A stretch of DNA of 64,000 nucleotides, from contig NZ_CP094516.1 in NCBI RefSeq assembly GCF_029909975.1, positions 6,488,501-6,552,500 of the forward strand. Direction: 5' to 3'. Under the pieces are notes generated by a model, which was given only the letters and a program-made list of their open reading frames with translations, was not told where the DNA came from and did not search any database. Source of the DNA: Bradyrhizobium sp. ISRA430 (GTDB lineage Bacteria; Pseudomonadota; Alphaproteobacteria; Rhizobiales; Xanthobacteraceae). The position numbers were made by a program, and so were the translations under genes. This document shows positions 1 through 9,251 of this stretch, in pieces; position 1 is the stretch's first letter, and each line of letters starts with the position of its first letter.

Positions 1-1457
1 TCACGACGTTTCGGCTCGGGCGCGGTGGTGGCGCCGGAGAACAGGTGCTTGGCGGCGACAAACCAGAAGGCGGCGAGGAGTCCGCCAAAGATGAAGCCGA
101 TCATGGCGAACAGGCTCATGGCCGGCGGGAACGAGCGCCGCTGCGGCACTGTGGCCTCGCCGATGACGCGGGCCGCCGACGTGTTCAGGCTCTCCTGCTC
201 CTCGGTCTCGCGCGAGCGCTTGAGGAAGGATTGATAGACGTCGCGGCTTGCATCGGCTTCGCGCTCGAGCTCGCGCAGGCGCACGGCGGCTTGGCTAAGC
301 TGGACGCTCTGCCGCTTCTGCGCTTCCAGCGCCCGGTTGAGCGATGCCTCGTAGTCGCGGGCACGCGTCAAGTCGTTCTTGGCCGACTGGGCGATGCGGT
401 CGATCTCCTCGTTGATGGTGCGCTTGAGATCCTCGACCTGCTTTTCGGTCTGGCGCAGGGTCGGATGCCGCGGCCCGAGCTCGCCGGTCTGCTCCGCGTA
501 CTTCTTGCGGGCATCAGCATATTGCGCGCGCAGATTGGCGATCGTCGGCGATTGCAGGGCTTCGGGGATCGCACCTGCATCCGCCGCTGTGCGCCGGCTC
601 GCTTCGATCTGGTCGAAGCGTGCCTGCGCATCCAGCGTCGCCGCGCGCGCCGCGGCCAGCCGCTGGTTGCTCGCGGAGAGCTGCTGGTCGCTGATCAGCG
701 TGTCCTGCGTGCCGACGAAATTGTTCTGGGCTTTGTAGGTGGCAAGCGCGGTCTCGGCGTTGCGGAGCCGCTCGCGCAGCTCCTTCAGTCGGCCGGACAG
801 GTCATTGGTGGCGCGCCGCGCTGCCAGGGCCTGCGAGTTGCGCGACTCCGTCAGGTACGCGTTGGTCAGCGTGTTGGCGAGCATTGCCGCCTTGGCGGGG
901 TCGGTCGACCAGACCTCGATATCGACGATGAAGCTCTTCTCGGTCTTGCGGATCGTGATGTGCTTGTTCAGCGCATCGAGGGCTGCAAGCTGCACCTCCT
1001 TCTGCTCCCCAGCGGAGGGGGCGCGGGCCTGGAGACCGACGAGGCCGAGCAGCGACGACATCAACGTCTTGCCGTCGCCGCCGCCGAATTCCGGATCCTT
1101 GTCGAGATTGGCCTGCTGGATGACTTTCAGCAGCACGCTGTTGGACGTGATCAGGCGAGCCTGGCTCTCCACCACCATGGACATGCCGGACACGTCCTGC
1201 GCGCGCGGCGTGAGCTCGCGATCGACGAGCTGGAGCTCACGCGGATCGACATAGAGCTGGGCGGTGGCGGTGTAGCGGGGTGTCAGGCTCTTGCCGACGG
1301 TGACCGCGAGCGTTGCACCGAGGAGAGCCGCACCGACAATGGCAACCTTGCGCCGCCAGAGCAGGCTGACGAGCTCCAGCACATTGAAGCCGGCGTGCGG
1401 CCGCGGCTGCACCGCCTCCGACACGGCCCGATTTATCGGCTGGTTGTAGTCAAGCAT
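1..1457 (-). CDS. Wzz/GumC/ExoP-like polysaccharide chain-length protein, C-terminus cut by window edge
   Basis: An open frame of 485 codons starts at the ATG at 1457 (MLDYNQPINRAV) and runs off the left end without a stop. A membrane segment near residues 30-55 (KVAIVGAALLGATLAVTV) is followed by a Wzz-type periplasmic domain (YTATAQLYVDPRE), a long coiled-coil region rich in Arg, Glu and Ala (about 200-420), and a second membrane segment near 440-465 (LFAMIGFIFGGLLAAFWF). That is the layout of polysaccharide co-polymerases, which set polymer length with a Wzy/ExoQ polymerase. Whether a cytoplasmic tyrosine-kinase domain follows, as in ExoP, lies outside the window. The polymerase-like gene at 6265 and the glycosyltransferases beside it support an exopolysaccharide role. 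Confidence 0.88.
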   Translation of the reverse strand, partial: MLDYNQPINRAVSEAVQPRPHAGFNVLELVSLLWRRKVAIVGAALLGATLAVTVGKSLTPRYTATAQLYVDPRELQLVDRELTPRAQDVSGMSMVVESQARLITSNSVLLKVIQQANLDKDPEFGGGDGKTLMSSLLGLVGLQARAPSAGEQKEVQLAALDALNKHITIRKTEKSFIVDIEVWSTDPAKAAMLANTLTNAYLTESRNSQALAARRATNDLSGRLKELRERLRNAETALATYKAQNNFVGTQDTLISDQQLSASNQRLAAARAATLDAQARFDQIEASRRTAADAGAIPEALQSPTIANLRAQYADARKKYAEQTGELGPRHPTLRQTEKQVEDLKRTINEEIDRIAQSAKNDLTRARDYEASLNRALEAQKRQSVQLSQAAVRLRELEREADASRDVYQSFLKRSRETEEQESLNTSAARVIGEATVPQRRSFPPAMSLFAMIGFIFGGLLAAFWFVAAKHLFSGATTAPEPKRR

Positions 1458-1754
1458 GATCCCCAGCTTTCATTCCAATTGCCGCGGGCTGAGGGGTTAC
1501 TCTTCGGGTCACGCCACGCACCAGGGATATGGGCGCCAAATCAACGCAACAGGGAAAATTAACCATACTCATTGAGGGACTATTCACCGAAATGGCAAAC
1601 AAAGCGTTTAAACGCAGGGCACTCTTCGACGCGTCGTCGTGACGCTGCCGATGCGCAAGTTCCTCAGAGATTAACGGTTCGTTACTGGCGAGCAGCGCAG
1701 CGTCATGGAGCGGCGCCGCGTGTCCGGCGATTGACCGCGCGCTCACCATGTTCG

Positions 1755-2546
1755 TCAGCGCTTCCGCAGGATGACGTGATAGTCGCCGCGCCGGACGTCG
1801 GTGCCGCGCGGAAGCGCGGCATTCAGTACGGCCGCGCCGGCGTCGACGAGGGCGGCGAACAGCGGCTTGCGTTGGCGCATCTCGGGATAGCGCGGGCTCT
1901 CGACCTCGCGGCGGTAGATCATCTCGAGGCCGTGGCTCGCCGCAAATGCCTCGAGCTTGGCCAGCGTCACCAGCGGATGGAAGAAGGTCGGGAACGGCGG
2001 CTCGCCCGGTTCGCCCGCATTCTTGATGCCGCGGACGTGCCGGTAGAACCAGACGTGAAACCAGTGCGGCGAATATTTGGTGACGACGCCCGACAGCGAG
2101 TGCGGATTGGGTGCGCCAATCAGGATCATTCCGCCGCGCTTGAGCGCCTCGCCGAAGTTCAGGAGCGCGGCCTCGACGTCCGGCAAGTGCTCGATCACGT
2201 TGTAGCAGATCACGAGATCGAAGCTCTCCGGCGCGAAGCGATAGGTCTGCACGTCGCCGAGGATCGCCTCGTGCGCATAGCTGTTGTTGCGGACCTGGTC
2301 CTCGTCGATGTCGACGACGGTGACGTGGCTGCGGTTAAGCACGTCCAGCGGCAGGAAGCTGCACGAGCCGCCGCCGGCCTCGTAAGTGGCGAGCCGGCCC
2401 CTCGGCAGCTCACGGCGCAGGACCTCGTGGATGGCGAGCAGGCTGTCGCGCGCTTCACCGGCGACCATGTCGAGCAGCGGCTGGGTATGGGCGGGAGCGT
2501 CGATCTCGGTGGCTGTCGCGAAATCGATCGTGGCTGGCTTGTTCAT
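1755..2546 (-). CDS. SAM-dependent class I methyltransferase
   Basis: A protein of 263 residues. The Rossmann-type SAM site is seen as YEAGGGSCSFLPLD (about 55-68), the acidic end of strand 2 as TVVDIDEDQV, and the later motifs as FDLVICYNVIEHL and LKRGGMILIGAPNP. The C-terminal part resembles lipid or sugar methyltransferases (HWFHVWFYRHV). It is transcribed leftwards, 297 bases upstream of the chain-length gene, so the two may share a transcript. The context suggests modification of a polysaccharide or its lipid carrier, but the substrate cannot be read from the sequence. Confidence 0.85.
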   Translation of the reverse strand: MNKPATIDFATATEIDAPAHTQPLLDMVAGEARDSLLAIHEVLRRELPRGRLATYEAGGGSCSFLPLDVLNRSHVTVVDIDEDQVRNNSYAHEAILGDVQTYRFAPESFDLVICYNVIEHLPDVEAALLNFGEALKRGGMILIGAPNPHSLSGVVTKYSPHWFHVWFYRHVRGIKNAGEPGEPPFPTFFHPLVTLAKLEAFAASHGLEMIYRREVESPRYPEMRQRKPLFAALVDAGAAVLNAALPRGTDVRRGDYHVILRKR

Positions 2547-2949
2547 GGTTCTTGACCGCGCTTGTTCGAGTCAAATTACAGCAAATATGTCACGTGCCCG
2601 AAGAGCAAATCCGATGCCGCGCCACCCGACCGGTTGCGGTGCTTTCGGTCGGGTTAATGCGAAGGCGCGTTAACTACGGCATTCTCCGCATTGCACCGTT
2701 CTCAGGGCAGTGGACCGCAAATTGCAGTATCACGCGCGCAAGGAATAACAGGAGAAGCGCGCCAAAGCGGTTAAGCGCATGGTGATGCGTCTGCATCGCT
2801 GAGACAGCGGCGGCGTGGCGACGTCTTCTTGCAGCTCGCTCATTTTTTGGGACGGATCTGTCCCGCGGCGCTGTGCCGGCGTGGGACGGAGGTGGATGCA
2901 TGCGATTGACGCAGGGCTTTTTCAATAAATCTCGGACATCTAGGACGCC
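2547..2949. other. Divergent intergenic region, 403 bp
   Basis: The region lies between the leftward methyltransferase and the rightward glycosyltransferase and should hold both promoters. It has no convincing ORF. The only clear structure is an 8-bp stem (CCCGACCG at 2625-2632 pairing with CGGTCGGG at 2646-2653) followed by TTAA, which may be a weak terminator or leader hairpin. Confidence 0.4.
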
Positions 2950-3978
2950 ATGACTCTGATCCCGACAGACCTGTCCGCCAGCCGGATCCCGGACGCCGTG
3001 CGCGATCCCAACCGGGAGATCGCGGCGAGCTCGCGCGTTCTCGACCTGTCGGTCGGCATCGTTGTTTGCATTCCCTGCTTTCGTCGCCCCCAGCATCTGC
3101 GGCTGACGCTGGAGTCGCTCGTCCGCCAGCGCACCCCACGCTCCTTCGCCGTGGTCATGATCGAGAACGACGCCAACGGCCGTGAGAGCGCGCCGGTTGC
3201 CGCGGAGTTTCTCGCCAGCGGCAAGCTCCAGGGCGTCTGCCTCGTCGAGAAACGGCAGGGTAATTGCCAGGCGATCAACGCCGCGTTCGAGACGGCCCAG
3301 GCGCTGTTCCCTGCCGCGACCCGCTTCCTGATGATTGACGATGACGAGATCGCCTCGCCCGACTGGCTCGAGCTGATGGTGCGCACCTGCGAGGCAACCG
3401 GCGCGGACGTGGTCGGCGGGCCGGTGCTGCCGGCCTTCGACGACAACAGCAAGCCATGGCTGTCGCGTCATCCCGCCTTCTGTCCCGCTTATGACTATAG
3501 CGGTGCGGTGCCGCTGATCTATGGCTGCGGCAACTGCCTGATCACGCGCGCCGCGTTCGACCGGTTCGGCACTCCCGCCTTCGATCCGCGCTTCAATTTC
3601 CTCGGCGGCGGCGATACCGATTTCTTCGTGCGGTGCCGCGATGCCGGCATGACGTTCCACTGGACAGCGGAGGCCGTCATCACCGAGACCGTGCCGCACA
3701 GCCGCACCAGTCTCGGCTGGATCGCGCGACGTGGCCTGCGCATCGGCGCGATCAACTATCGCGTTCAGTACAAGGCTGCGCAGAGCGCGGCCGTGCGGGC
3801 GCGCGTGTTCGCGCAGATGCTCGTACGGCTGCCGCTGTCGCTGGTCCGCGCGGCCCGTCTGCTGACGACATCGAAGGCCGTCGTCGCGATGCACCCCGTG
3901 ATGGTCGCGCTCGGCGCAGCGCTTGCCGCTTTCGGCATCGAGCCGAAGCCCTATGAAGCCTCGAAGATCGCGTCCTGA
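2950..3978 (+). CDS. Glycosyltransferase family 2
   Basis: A protein of 342 residues with a GT-A fold. The N-terminal strand reads VGIVVCIPCFRRPQHLRLTLESL, the metal-binding acidic motif is LMIDDDEIASPDW near residue 130, and the acceptor-side motif is FLGGGDTDFFVRC near 220. A C-terminal hydrophobic stretch (VVAMHPVMVALGAALAAFGI) may hold it at the membrane. It ends 15 bases before the 3' end of the next, convergent glycosyltransferase gene. It probably adds a sugar to an exopolysaccharide repeat unit; donor and acceptor are unknown. Confidence 0.88.
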   Translation: MTLIPTDLSASRIPDAVRDPNREIAASSRVLDLSVGIVVCIPCFRRPQHLRLTLESLVRQRTPRSFAVVMIENDANGRESAPVAAEFLASGKLQGVCLVEKRQGNCQAINAAFETAQALFPAATRFLMIDDDEIASPDWLELMVRTCEATGADVVGGPVLPAFDDNSKPWLSRHPAFCPAYDYSGAVPLIYGCGNCLITRAAFDRFGTPAFDPRFNFLGGGDTDFFVRCRDAGMTFHWTAEAVITETVPHSRTSLGWIARRGLRIGAINYRVQYKAAQSAAVRARVFAQMLVRLPLSLVRAARLLTTSKAVVAMHPVMVALGAALAAFGIEPKPYEASKIAS

Positions 3979-3993
3979 CGAAGCAGTGACGGA

Positions 3994-5025
3994 CTAGATT
4001 CCCAAATAGGCCAGGACGATCCTGATCGCGGACCGCGGCATCGCTTTGAGCGACCGCCGGCCGACCATCCCGAGATAGGCGAGGGCCTGGCGATATCTGC
4101 CGAAGCGGATCGCTTGCATCGCCGAATAGGTGACCAGATGAATCTCGGCGGCCTGACGCAGGCGGGCTGCGGCGCCCTGAGGCAGCCTCGCCAGGATCAG
4201 CCCATCGTCAAAGACCCGTGTGACCGCGGGGAGGAAATCCTGCGGCGTCCGCACCGTTGCGTTCATGGTGTTGGCGGTGTGCAAGCGATAGTCGAGCAGG
4301 AGTTTTGGCACGAACTCGAACTCGCCGATGGCGGCAAGGCGGCACCAGCAATGCCAGTCCTCGCAATATCTGAGGGTGACATCGAAACCGCCTACGGCGC
4401 GGAAGGCCTCGGCGCGCGTGAGCACGATGCCGCCATTGACGATGAAGTTACCGCTCGCGAGCCGCTCCAGCACGTCGCCGGACGGCTTGCGGCGTCCCTT
4501 GAGAAGCTCGCGTCGACCGATCTGCTGTCCTTCGCTATCGATCGTGTTGTAGTCGCCGTAGACGAGAACCGCGCGGGGAGCACCACGCGCTGCCGCGAGC
4601 AGCGTCGCCACCGCGCCGGGACGCAGACGGTCGTCGGCATCGAGAAAGACCAGCCAAACGCCTGCAGCATTTTGTGCGCCGAGATTGCGCGCGGCTGATA
4701 CGCCGGAGGATTTGTTCGTCATCAGGCGCAATCGTGGATCGCGGATGGAGCGGACGATTGCGATCGTGTCGTCGGTCGAACCATCGTCAACGACAATGAT
4801 CTCTCCGACGCTGCTTTGCATCAGCGCGCTGTCGATCGTTTCGCGGATATAGGCTGCGGCATTCTTGGCCGGAATGACGACGGAGACTGGCCCGACCGGT
4901 GAGGGCGCGCGGACGCCGGTCGACGGCAGCGCGGCGGTCGGCAAGTCGATAATGGCGTCGGCAGTGATCACGGTGCGGCTCGTCTTTAATGATCTGTTAA
5001 CCAGGCCGTATCTCGAAGCCGGCAA
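3994..5025 (-). CDS. Glycosyltransferase family 2
   Basis: A protein of 343 residues with a canonical GT2 N-terminus (VSVVIPAKNAAAYIRETIDS), the nucleotide-binding motif VVDDGSTDDTIAIV, the DxD-type metal motif VFLDADDRL, and a Trp-rich acceptor region (RYCEDWHCWCRLA). About 45 residues precede the catalytic domain, so the true start may be further downstream. It is convergent with the GT2 gene at 2950 and divergent from the gene at 5219. An exopolysaccharide or glycan role is inferred from context. Confidence 0.87.
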   Translation of the reverse strand: MPASRYGLVNRSLKTSRTVITADAIIDLPTAALPSTGVRAPSPVGPVSVVIPAKNAAAYIRETIDSALMQSSVGEIIVVDDGSTDDTIAIVRSIRDPRLRLMTNKSSGVSAARNLGAQNAAGVWLVFLDADDRLRPGAVATLLAAARGAPRAVLVYGDYNTIDSEGQQIGRRELLKGRRKPSGDVLERLASGNFIVNGGIVLTRAEAFRAVGGFDVTLRYCEDWHCWCRLAAIGEFEFVPKLLLDYRLHTANTMNATVRTPQDFLPAVTRVFDDGLILARLPQGAAARLRQAAEIHLVTYSAMQAIRFGRYRQALAYLGMVGRRSLKAMPRSAIRIVLAYLGI

Positions 5026-5218
5026 TCCCGGCGATCGCAGTCTCGGCGGTTGCGGATGATACCCGCCTAACGGTCAAATCGTTGTTGCGAAGGCCGGCGC
5101 GACGCCGGTTTCGTCAATTAGCGTTAAGCGTGTGGCGTTAAGTCTGTCGCGGATTCTTGATAGGTGCGACACCCGGCCTCATGCGAAATAGCGGCCTGAT
5201 TGCGGCGGATGGACTGAA

Positions 5219-6286
5219 GTGCGCGCGAAGACGTTCGAATACGATCCCGATGAGATGATCCTCAACCTGTTCTACGAGGACAAGGACGATCGCTGGTTTC
5301 CTGGTGATCGGCACGTGCGGCGCATGGCGCGCAAGCTGCTGTTCGGCGAGCCGCGCATGAGCGGGCAGCTTCGGGTGTTCCTCAATCTTTGCGCGGGCTT
5401 GGACCGTCTCGGCATCCGCTATCGCGTCAACGACTATCGCCATATCGCCCAGCATCCCGACGAACTCGCCTGCATCATCGGTCGCACGTTCCTGCTCGAC
5501 AAATTCGCGTGGAAGAACCCGATCCTGCTCGGGGTTGCCGCGCACAATCATCCGCTCGACGATCCCGACTTGTTCAAGCGCCTGCCGGTGAAGAAGGTCG
5601 TGGTGCCGGGCCAATGGTACGCCGACATGTACCGGCCGCATTGGCCCGAAACGGAAGCCTGGCCGATCGGCATCGATACAGATCTGTGGGCGCCGTCGGG
5701 CACCGCCGACAAGACCATCGATGTGCTGATCTACGACAAGGTCCACTGGGATCGCGAGCGCTACGCACCGGAGCTCATCGAGCCCATCCGCGCCCGGCTC
5801 GCCAGCGAAGGCCGCTCGTTCACCGAGCTGCGCTACGGCAGTTACAAGGAAGATGACTTTCAGGCGGCGCTGGCGCGTTCGCGCGCGATGATCTTCCTCT
5901 GCCAGAACGAGAGTCAGGGGATAGCCTACCAGCAGGCGCTGTCCTGTGGCGTGCCGGTGTTCGCCTGGGATCCCGGTGGCCCGTGGCGGGACCCAGACTA
6001 TTATCCACACCGGGTCACGTTCGCGCCGGTGTCGTCGGTTCCCTATTGGGATGAGCGCTGCGGCATGAAGTTCATCGACCTCGCCGGCTTCGAGGCGGGT
6101 TGGGCGGATTTCTGGGCCGGGTGCACCGAGACGTCGTTCGATCCGCGTGGCTATGTGCTGGACAATCTCACGCTGGAGCAGCGGGCGCAGCAATATTACG
6201 ACATCGCGCGGAGCGTGGCGCAACGGCATGCGGCATCTGCCGGGTCCGGCATGCTGGTTGACGGATGCTTAACAGGGATGGGTTAG
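5219..6286 (+). CDS. GT4-like glycosyltransferase with modified EX7E motif
   Basis: A protein of 355 residues starting at GTG. The C-terminal half has a GT-B nucleotide-sugar-binding pattern (FLCQNESQGIAYQQALSCGVPVFAWD, split here around residues 227-251). The usual EX7E pair is E231 and Q239, so the second Glu is replaced by Gln. The N-terminal half contains RMSGQLRVFLNLCAGLDRLG, typical of acceptor-side domains. It overlaps the next gene, a polymerase, by 22 bases, indicating translational coupling. I read it as a divergent GT4-type enzyme of exopolysaccharide assembly; the specificity is unknown. Confidence 0.72.
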   Translation: MRAKTFEYDPDEMILNLFYEDKDDRWFPGDRHVRRMARKLLFGEPRMSGQLRVFLNLCAGLDRLGIRYRVNDYRHIAQHPDELACIIGRTFLLDKFAWKNPILLGVAAHNHPLDDPDLFKRLPVKKVVVPGQWYADMYRPHWPETEAWPIGIDTDLWAPSGTADKTIDVLIYDKVHWDRERYAPELIEPIRARLASEGRSFTELRYGSYKEDDFQAALARSRAMIFLCQNESQGIAYQQALSCGVPVFAWDPGGPWRDPDYYPHRVTFAPVSSVPYWDERCGMKFIDLAGFEAGWADFWAGCTETSFDPRGYVLDNLTLEQRAQQYYDIARSVAQRHAASAGSGMLVDGCLTGMG

Positions 6287-7683
6287 AACCCAAGACTTCC
6301 CTACGCGTGCCATGTCGGCCTTCAGGAATGAATCGCAGCGCCGCAGACATGATTGACGTCGAGGCCCGGTCGCTGGGCGAGGGCCTACGCACCGTGCTGG
6401 TGAAGCTCAATGTCGTGAACGCGGCGCGCTGCCTGGTCGCCGTCGCAGCCCTGCTGCTCGTCCTGGTGACGCTCGATCCGTTCCCGGACCTGCGCAATCC
6501 CGACGTCGCCACCGTCGTCGGCGGACGCATGGCGCTGAACTACGTCTCGTTCGGATTGCTGGCTGCGGTGGCGGTGCTGCTCTGTGCCGCGAGTGACGCG
6601 CCCTCGCTGAAGACCCTGGTGACGCCGCTGCATCTTTGCCTCGTCGGCTGGATGCTGATCAACGTGGTCTTTTCCGAAAGCCGCGAAGTGTCCATCCAGC
6701 GGTTCGTGCTGGCGGCCAGCGTGACCTCGCTCGCGGTCCTCCTGCCGTTGCTGCCGCCGACGCAGCGGAGCTTCAACCTGTGCCTCGGCGGCGCCGCGCT
6801 CGTGCTGCTCGTGCTGTGCTATCTCGGCGTCTTCCTCGCGCCGCAATATTCGATCCACACCGCGCTCGACATCACCGAGCCGCAGCTCGCCGGCGACTGG
6901 CGCGGAAGCTTTGGCCACAAGAACGTCGCATCCCCGGTGATGACCATCCTGGTCTATGCCGGGATCTATCTGAGCGCTGTCGGCTCGTTCGTCATGGGGC
7001 CTGCGATCGCGGTTCTCGCCGGCATCTTCCTGGTCTTCACCGGCGGCAAGACGTCGACGGTGCTCTGCCTCTCCATCTACGCGCTGGCCTCCCTGGTCTA
7101 TGTGACGCGGAGTTTGTGGTTGAAGCGGATGATCTGCTTCGTGCCGCTGATCGTGATGAACCTGCTGACGGTCGGCAGCGCCCTGAGCCCGGCTCTCGGC
7201 GCTATCACGCGGCAGCTTCCAATCGATCCGACCTTCACCGGCCGGTCCGACATCTGGGAATTCGCGCTCGCAGCCGTCGCGGAAAAGCCGATCGTCGGCC
7301 ACGGCTATGCAGCGTTCTGGGACGACGTGACCGACCGGCAGACCGCCAAGGGCGCCGAATGGGCCGTGACCGCGGCGCACAGCCACAACAGCTATCTCGA
7401 CCTTGCCGTTACCATCGGCCTGCCCGGGCTGTTGCTCGTCGCTCTCATCTTCGCGCTGGCGCCGCTGGTCAATTTCCAGGAGGCGCAGACTCACAGCCGC
7501 AGCGGAGTGCTCGCCAAGCTGTTTCTGACCGTCTGGCTGTTCGGCCTTTATTACGGGACAACCGAGACCTTCCTGCTCGAACGACAGAATCCGATCTGGT
7601 TCATGTTTGCTCTTGCCGTTGCCGGGCTGCATTTCCTCGCCAGGTTCCAATGCGTCGAGGCTGTGGAACCTGGCCGTCAATGA
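6265..7683 (+). CDS. O-antigen ligase / ExoQ-type exopolysaccharide polymerase
   Basis: An integral membrane protein of up to 472 residues with about ten hydrophobic segments. The Wzy_C/ligase signature is present: a large periplasmic loop with GHGYAAFWDD, then HSHNSYLDLAVTIGLPGLLLV, as in ExoQ and WaaL. The first ATG (6265) overlaps the upstream glycosyltransferase; Met22 at 6328 is also a reasonable start because the first membrane segment begins only near residue 55. With the Wzz-like gene at 1 it would form the polymerase and chain-length pair of a Wzy-dependent pathway. Confidence 0.85.
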   Translation: MLNRDGLEPKTSLRVPCRPSGMNRSAADMIDVEARSLGEGLRTVLVKLNVVNAARCLVAVAALLLVLVTLDPFPDLRNPDVATVVGGRMALNYVSFGLLAAVAVLLCAASDAPSLKTLVTPLHLCLVGWMLINVVFSESREVSIQRFVLAASVTSLAVLLPLLPPTQRSFNLCLGGAALVLLVLCYLGVFLAPQYSIHTALDITEPQLAGDWRGSFGHKNVASPVMTILVYAGIYLSAVGSFVMGPAIAVLAGIFLVFTGGKTSTVLCLSIYALASLVYVTRSLWLKRMICFVPLIVMNLLTVGSALSPALGAITRQLPIDPTFTGRSDIWEFALAAVAEKPIVGHGYAAFWDDVTDRQTAKGAEWAVTAAHSHNSYLDLAVTIGLPGLLLVALIFALAPLVNFQEAQTHSRSGVLAKLFLTVWLFGLYYGTTETFLLERQNPIWFMFALAVAGLHFLARFQCVEAVEPGRQ

Positions 7684-7827
7684 CATCCTGTCGCAGGCTC
7701 ACGTTTCATAAGGGGACAGAGCATCGTGCCGTGATGGGTATCACTTAACGATAAGCAGCTACGTCGCTTGTGAGCTGCGACAAAACATAATCTATCTGGA
7801 AACATTCAGTAACTGTATGCCCCGCGA

Positions 7828-8970
7828 ATGGCGTCTCTCAGCGTCGAGCAATTAGATGGTCGGGTGTCCGGCACGTCGCAAATCTCAGTCGATTTCGTGC
7901 GTGACTGGTCGCAGGCCGCATTGCGCCTGAAAGCAGGGCACCGCACCCCCTTTCAGCACGGTTACTGGCTCGGCGCCTGGTACGAGGCGTTTGACGACCT
8001 CGCGCCGCTGATCGCCGTGATCTCCGATGCCGTCACCGGCAAGGACATTGCGGTGGTGCCGATGATCAGCCACGTCAGGCGTGGCATCCGCGTCGTCGAG
8101 TTCGCCGATCTCGGCGTATCCGACAACAATGCGCCGATCCTCGCGCTTGACGCCCCGATGGACGCGGCCGGTGCACGGGCCGTGGGCGCGGCCTTGGCCC
8201 GAGGCTTGCGCGCCCTGCCGGACCGCTTCGATCTCCTGCGCCTCAAGAAGATGCCGGCCCATGTCGGCGGCAAGCCGAACCCGCTGGTGACACTCGGCCG
8301 CATCGGCTCCTGCTCGCTCAATGGCAATCTCTTGCTGACCAGCGACGACTATGCGGACTATCAGGCCTCGATCAAGCGTATGCAGATGCCGCGCTGCTGG
8401 CGCGTCTTCAGCCGCCATGCCGGTGCGCGTTTCGAGATCGCCACCGATGTCGATCGCGCGCGCGAGTTGCTGGACGTGATGGACGTCCAACAGCAGGAGC
8501 GCATGAATCAACTCGGCTCGAAGTTCGTCCTGAACGACGACGCCTATGCGCATTTCTACCGCGCCGTGGCGCGGCGGGGCGTTGCGGAGGGTTACACGAT
8601 CGTCTCGGCGCTCGTCTGCGACGAGGGCATCGTCGCGACCACGCTGGGCGTCCGATACGGCACGACCTACTTCCTGCTGCGCATCAGCCACGCCGGAAAG
8701 AATTGGTCGAACTGCTCGCCCGGGCTGCTCGTGACCGAGCGCACCATGGCGGCGTTGCATGCGCAGGGCGTGCGCCGCTTCGACCTCAGCATCGGCAATC
8801 AGGATTACAAGCGCCGCTTCGGCGCGGTGCCGGTGCCGCTCACCGATGTCAGCGTCGCGCTGTCGTGGCGCGGTCTGCCCTATGTCCTGCGCGACCACGC
8901 CGCGCAGGGCCTGCGCCGCCACCCGAGGCTTGCCGCCTTCGCGGCACGCGCTTTGCGCAGGGCACGTTGA
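7828..8970 (+). CDS. FemAB/BioF2-type GNAT acyltransferase
   Basis: A protein of 380 residues. The region around 170-330 looks like the acyltransferase domain of CelD/BioF2-like GNAT proteins: RMQMPRCWRVFSRHAGARFE, then GVRYGTTYFLLRISHAG and the conserved end FDLSIGNQDYKRRFGA. Such proteins often sit in exopolysaccharide clusters and are predicted to acylate sugars or peptides. It follows the polymerase gene after 144 bases. Membership of the superfamily is clear; the acyl donor and acceptor are not known. Confidence 0.78.
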   Translation: MASLSVEQLDGRVSGTSQISVDFVRDWSQAALRLKAGHRTPFQHGYWLGAWYEAFDDLAPLIAVISDAVTGKDIAVVPMISHVRRGIRVVEFADLGVSDNNAPILALDAPMDAAGARAVGAALARGLRALPDRFDLLRLKKMPAHVGGKPNPLVTLGRIGSCSLNGNLLLTSDDYADYQASIKRMQMPRCWRVFSRHAGARFEIATDVDRARELLDVMDVQQQERMNQLGSKFVLNDDAYAHFYRAVARRGVAEGYTIVSALVCDEGIVATTLGVRYGTTYFLLRISHAGKNWSNCSPGLLVTERTMAALHAQGVRRFDLSIGNQDYKRRFGAVPVPLTDVSVALSWRGLPYVLRDHAAQGLRRHPRLAAFAARALRRAR

Positions 8971-9161
8971 AACGAACGGCGGCCCGCGATCACCGGCATC
9001 TCACGACCCCGTGCACCCGGCACAGCGCAGCCGGCCGCGCGAGGCGCGGAACAGGCTTCGGCAATACCATCGCCGAGCCAGCACCTGTACCGGTCTGCGG
9101 ATGATCTGCGCGATCAAGAGAAGTTCGAAAGCCATACGCGTCGCTCCAAGCGCAACAGATG

Positions 9162-9192
9162 GGGCGGCATTCCCGCAAGGGGAATGCCGCCC
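9162..9192. terminator. Hairpin between convergent genes
   Basis: A perfect 13-bp stem (left arm 9162-9174, right arm 9180-9192) with a 5-base loop, GCAAG. It lies between the end of the acyltransferase gene (8970) and the end of wrbA (9252, minus). No T-run follows on either strand, so it may be a bidirectional or Rho-assisted terminator, or only a transcript-stabilising hairpin. The rest of 8971-9251 shows no credible gene. Confidence 0.5.
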
Positions 9193-9251
9193 GCATCACA
9201 CCAGCCATGCAGTTCACCGCGGCGATCAGCCGCTACGTCTCGCTCTGAAGT

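Noticed and set aside
45..1562. Long plus-strand open frame of about 505 codons opposite the Wzz/ExoP-like gene
   Set aside because: It is the shadow of the minus-strand gene in GC-rich DNA. The minus-strand frame has clear Wzz motifs and membrane helices; the plus frame has no domain.
2674..3894. Minus-strand open frame of 406 codons across the glycosyltransferase at 2950
   Set aside because: Low-complexity Arg/His/Gln-rich translation, typical of an antisense shadow; the plus-strand GT2 motifs are unambiguous.
8990..9217. 75-codon minus-strand ORF between the acyltransferase gene and wrbA
   Set aside because: No ribosome site, odd composition, and it covers the hairpin at 9162; probably chance.
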